From Tretioscincus oriximinensis (Eukaryota; Chordata; Lepidosauria; Squamata; Gymnophthalmidae), in NCBI GenBank assembly GCA_022410635.1, contig JAJVDF010000594.1:575786-639785 (forward strand): DNA of 64,000 nucleotides. The letters are read 5' to 3'. This document shows positions 63,265-64,000 of this stretch, in pieces (position 1 is the first letter of the stretch; each line of letters opens with the position of its first letter). The notes under the pieces were generated by a model. The model had not been told where the DNA came from. It did not search any database and worked only from the letters and a program-made list of their open reading frames with translations. The position numbers and the translations under genes are program-made.

Positions 63265-64000
63265 TGAAAATTAGAGCATTTAAAATGATTCTATTTCCAA
63301 AATGTTCATATCTTTTCCAGGTCCTACCTATAACAATACCAACTAAAGTACTTAAATTGTGGGAAATAAAGATAAAGAACTGGGTATTAAGTAATAAGAA
63401 AAATAGAATTGCTAATAGGACCTTATACTCTTCCATAAATGAGGGCGGCTGGGGTGTGCCATGTTTAAAATCTTACTTTGAAGCCTTTCAGATATTAAAT
63501 TTGATGGACTTCGAATTTAATAACAAATTGAGAGCAGTCAGAAAAGTAAAATCCCTAAATTTAGTGAGTAATATGACAGTAATCTCGCCAAGGGCAGAAA
63601 GAAGAGCAATTTTTTTGGGGGGGTTATTACCATATAAGACGCTACATACAGTATGGAAATCAAATATTAAATATTTAGAAATAGATTGGAAAATGCTTGC
63701 ATCATTAAAAGTTATAAACAAGACAGGGGACAAATATTTGGCAATATACTTAGATTTCCTAGCCTTGCATGGAAAAAACAGGTTAAGGCAACTCTATGAT
63801 ATAATAGGAAACCCAATAGGTCTACGTGAAATCAGAGCTCTGGAAGGATATAACAGAAATAGATTCTGGCTGCAGGAAATGGCTTTATATAATTATATAA
63901 ACCACCCGGCTACAAAAGAAATTATCATAAACCAACTGGAGGAAACTGAAATGGAAAAACTACCAATGAGAAGAGAAAAAGGAGAAAAAGGCCTGGTGGG
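63249..64000 (+). pseudogene. L1-like ORF2, region after the RT core, open to the window edge
   Basis: A frame different from the endonuclease frame is open from about 63249 to the edge. It reads WSLLMKIRAFKMILFPKCSY, then NEGGWGVPCLKSYFEAFQIL and IFLGGLLPYKTLHTVWKSNI. This matches the L1 ORF2 segment just after the RT domain (the usual RIRAFKM-LPK and GGL-VP-L--YY-A segments). It has no stop over 250 codons, so the copy may be young. It joins the endonuclease part directly, so about 600 residues are missing. Confidence 0.88.

Overview
The window looks like nuclear DNA of a squamate reptile (a lizard, possibly a gecko; species not determined). The evidence is the repeat content: CR1 and L2 retrotransposon fragments in both orientations, two abundant tRNA-derived SINE families, 5'-truncated L1, solo LTRs and palindromic MITE-like elements. 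There are no bacterial features. Almost all of the window is intron.

The one protein-coding gene is TRPM3, read on the minus strand. Six coding exons were found by translation and splice sites. In transcript order they are 53166-53340, 40019-40142, 21351-21423, 7864-7964, 6928-7062 and 5094-5144. All have AG/GT borders and compatible phases, and they give a continuous reading frame of 659 nt through part of the cytosolic N-terminal region (the SLOG-like MHR1/2 region into MHR3). Upstream exons lie beyond 64000 and downstream exons lie below position 1. The microRNA gene miR-204 sits at 56237-56346 on the same strand, in the intron just upstream of the first exon seen. Its mature sequence matches miR-204 and not the TRPM1-hosted paralogue miR-211, which separates TRPM3 from TRPM1.

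Layout. 1-1200: CpG-rich block with a 387-bp tandem duplication and an NRF1-like site. 1.6-5 kb: SINEs. 5.1-8 kb: three exons. 8-21.3 kb: intron with MITEs, CR1, SINEs and an L2 fragment; it holds a CR1 with reverse-transcriptase remnants at 18.9-20.6 kb. 21.35 kb: exon. 22-24.1 kb: an L2 element carrying a nested SINE and a MITE, ending in a (CAT/CAC)n microsatellite. 24-40 kb: intron with SINEs, CR1, a foldback element split by CR1, an L1 split by an LTR-like insertion, and an LTR. 40.1 kb: exon. 41-53 kb: intron with a solo LTR, a segmental duplication and a perfect 92-bp inverted repeat. 53.2 kb: exon. 53.4-62.7 kb: mostly unique intron with a hAT-type element and miR-204. 62.9-64 kb: an internally deleted L1 running off the edge.

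The TRPM3 and miR-204 parts are well supported. Repeat family names rest on recognised motifs (RT boxes, 3' ends, TIRs, target duplications), not database matches. The points most worth following up are the perfect hairpin at 52.7 kb with its target duplication, the TA-flanked palindromic MITE family, and the CpG block at the left edge.
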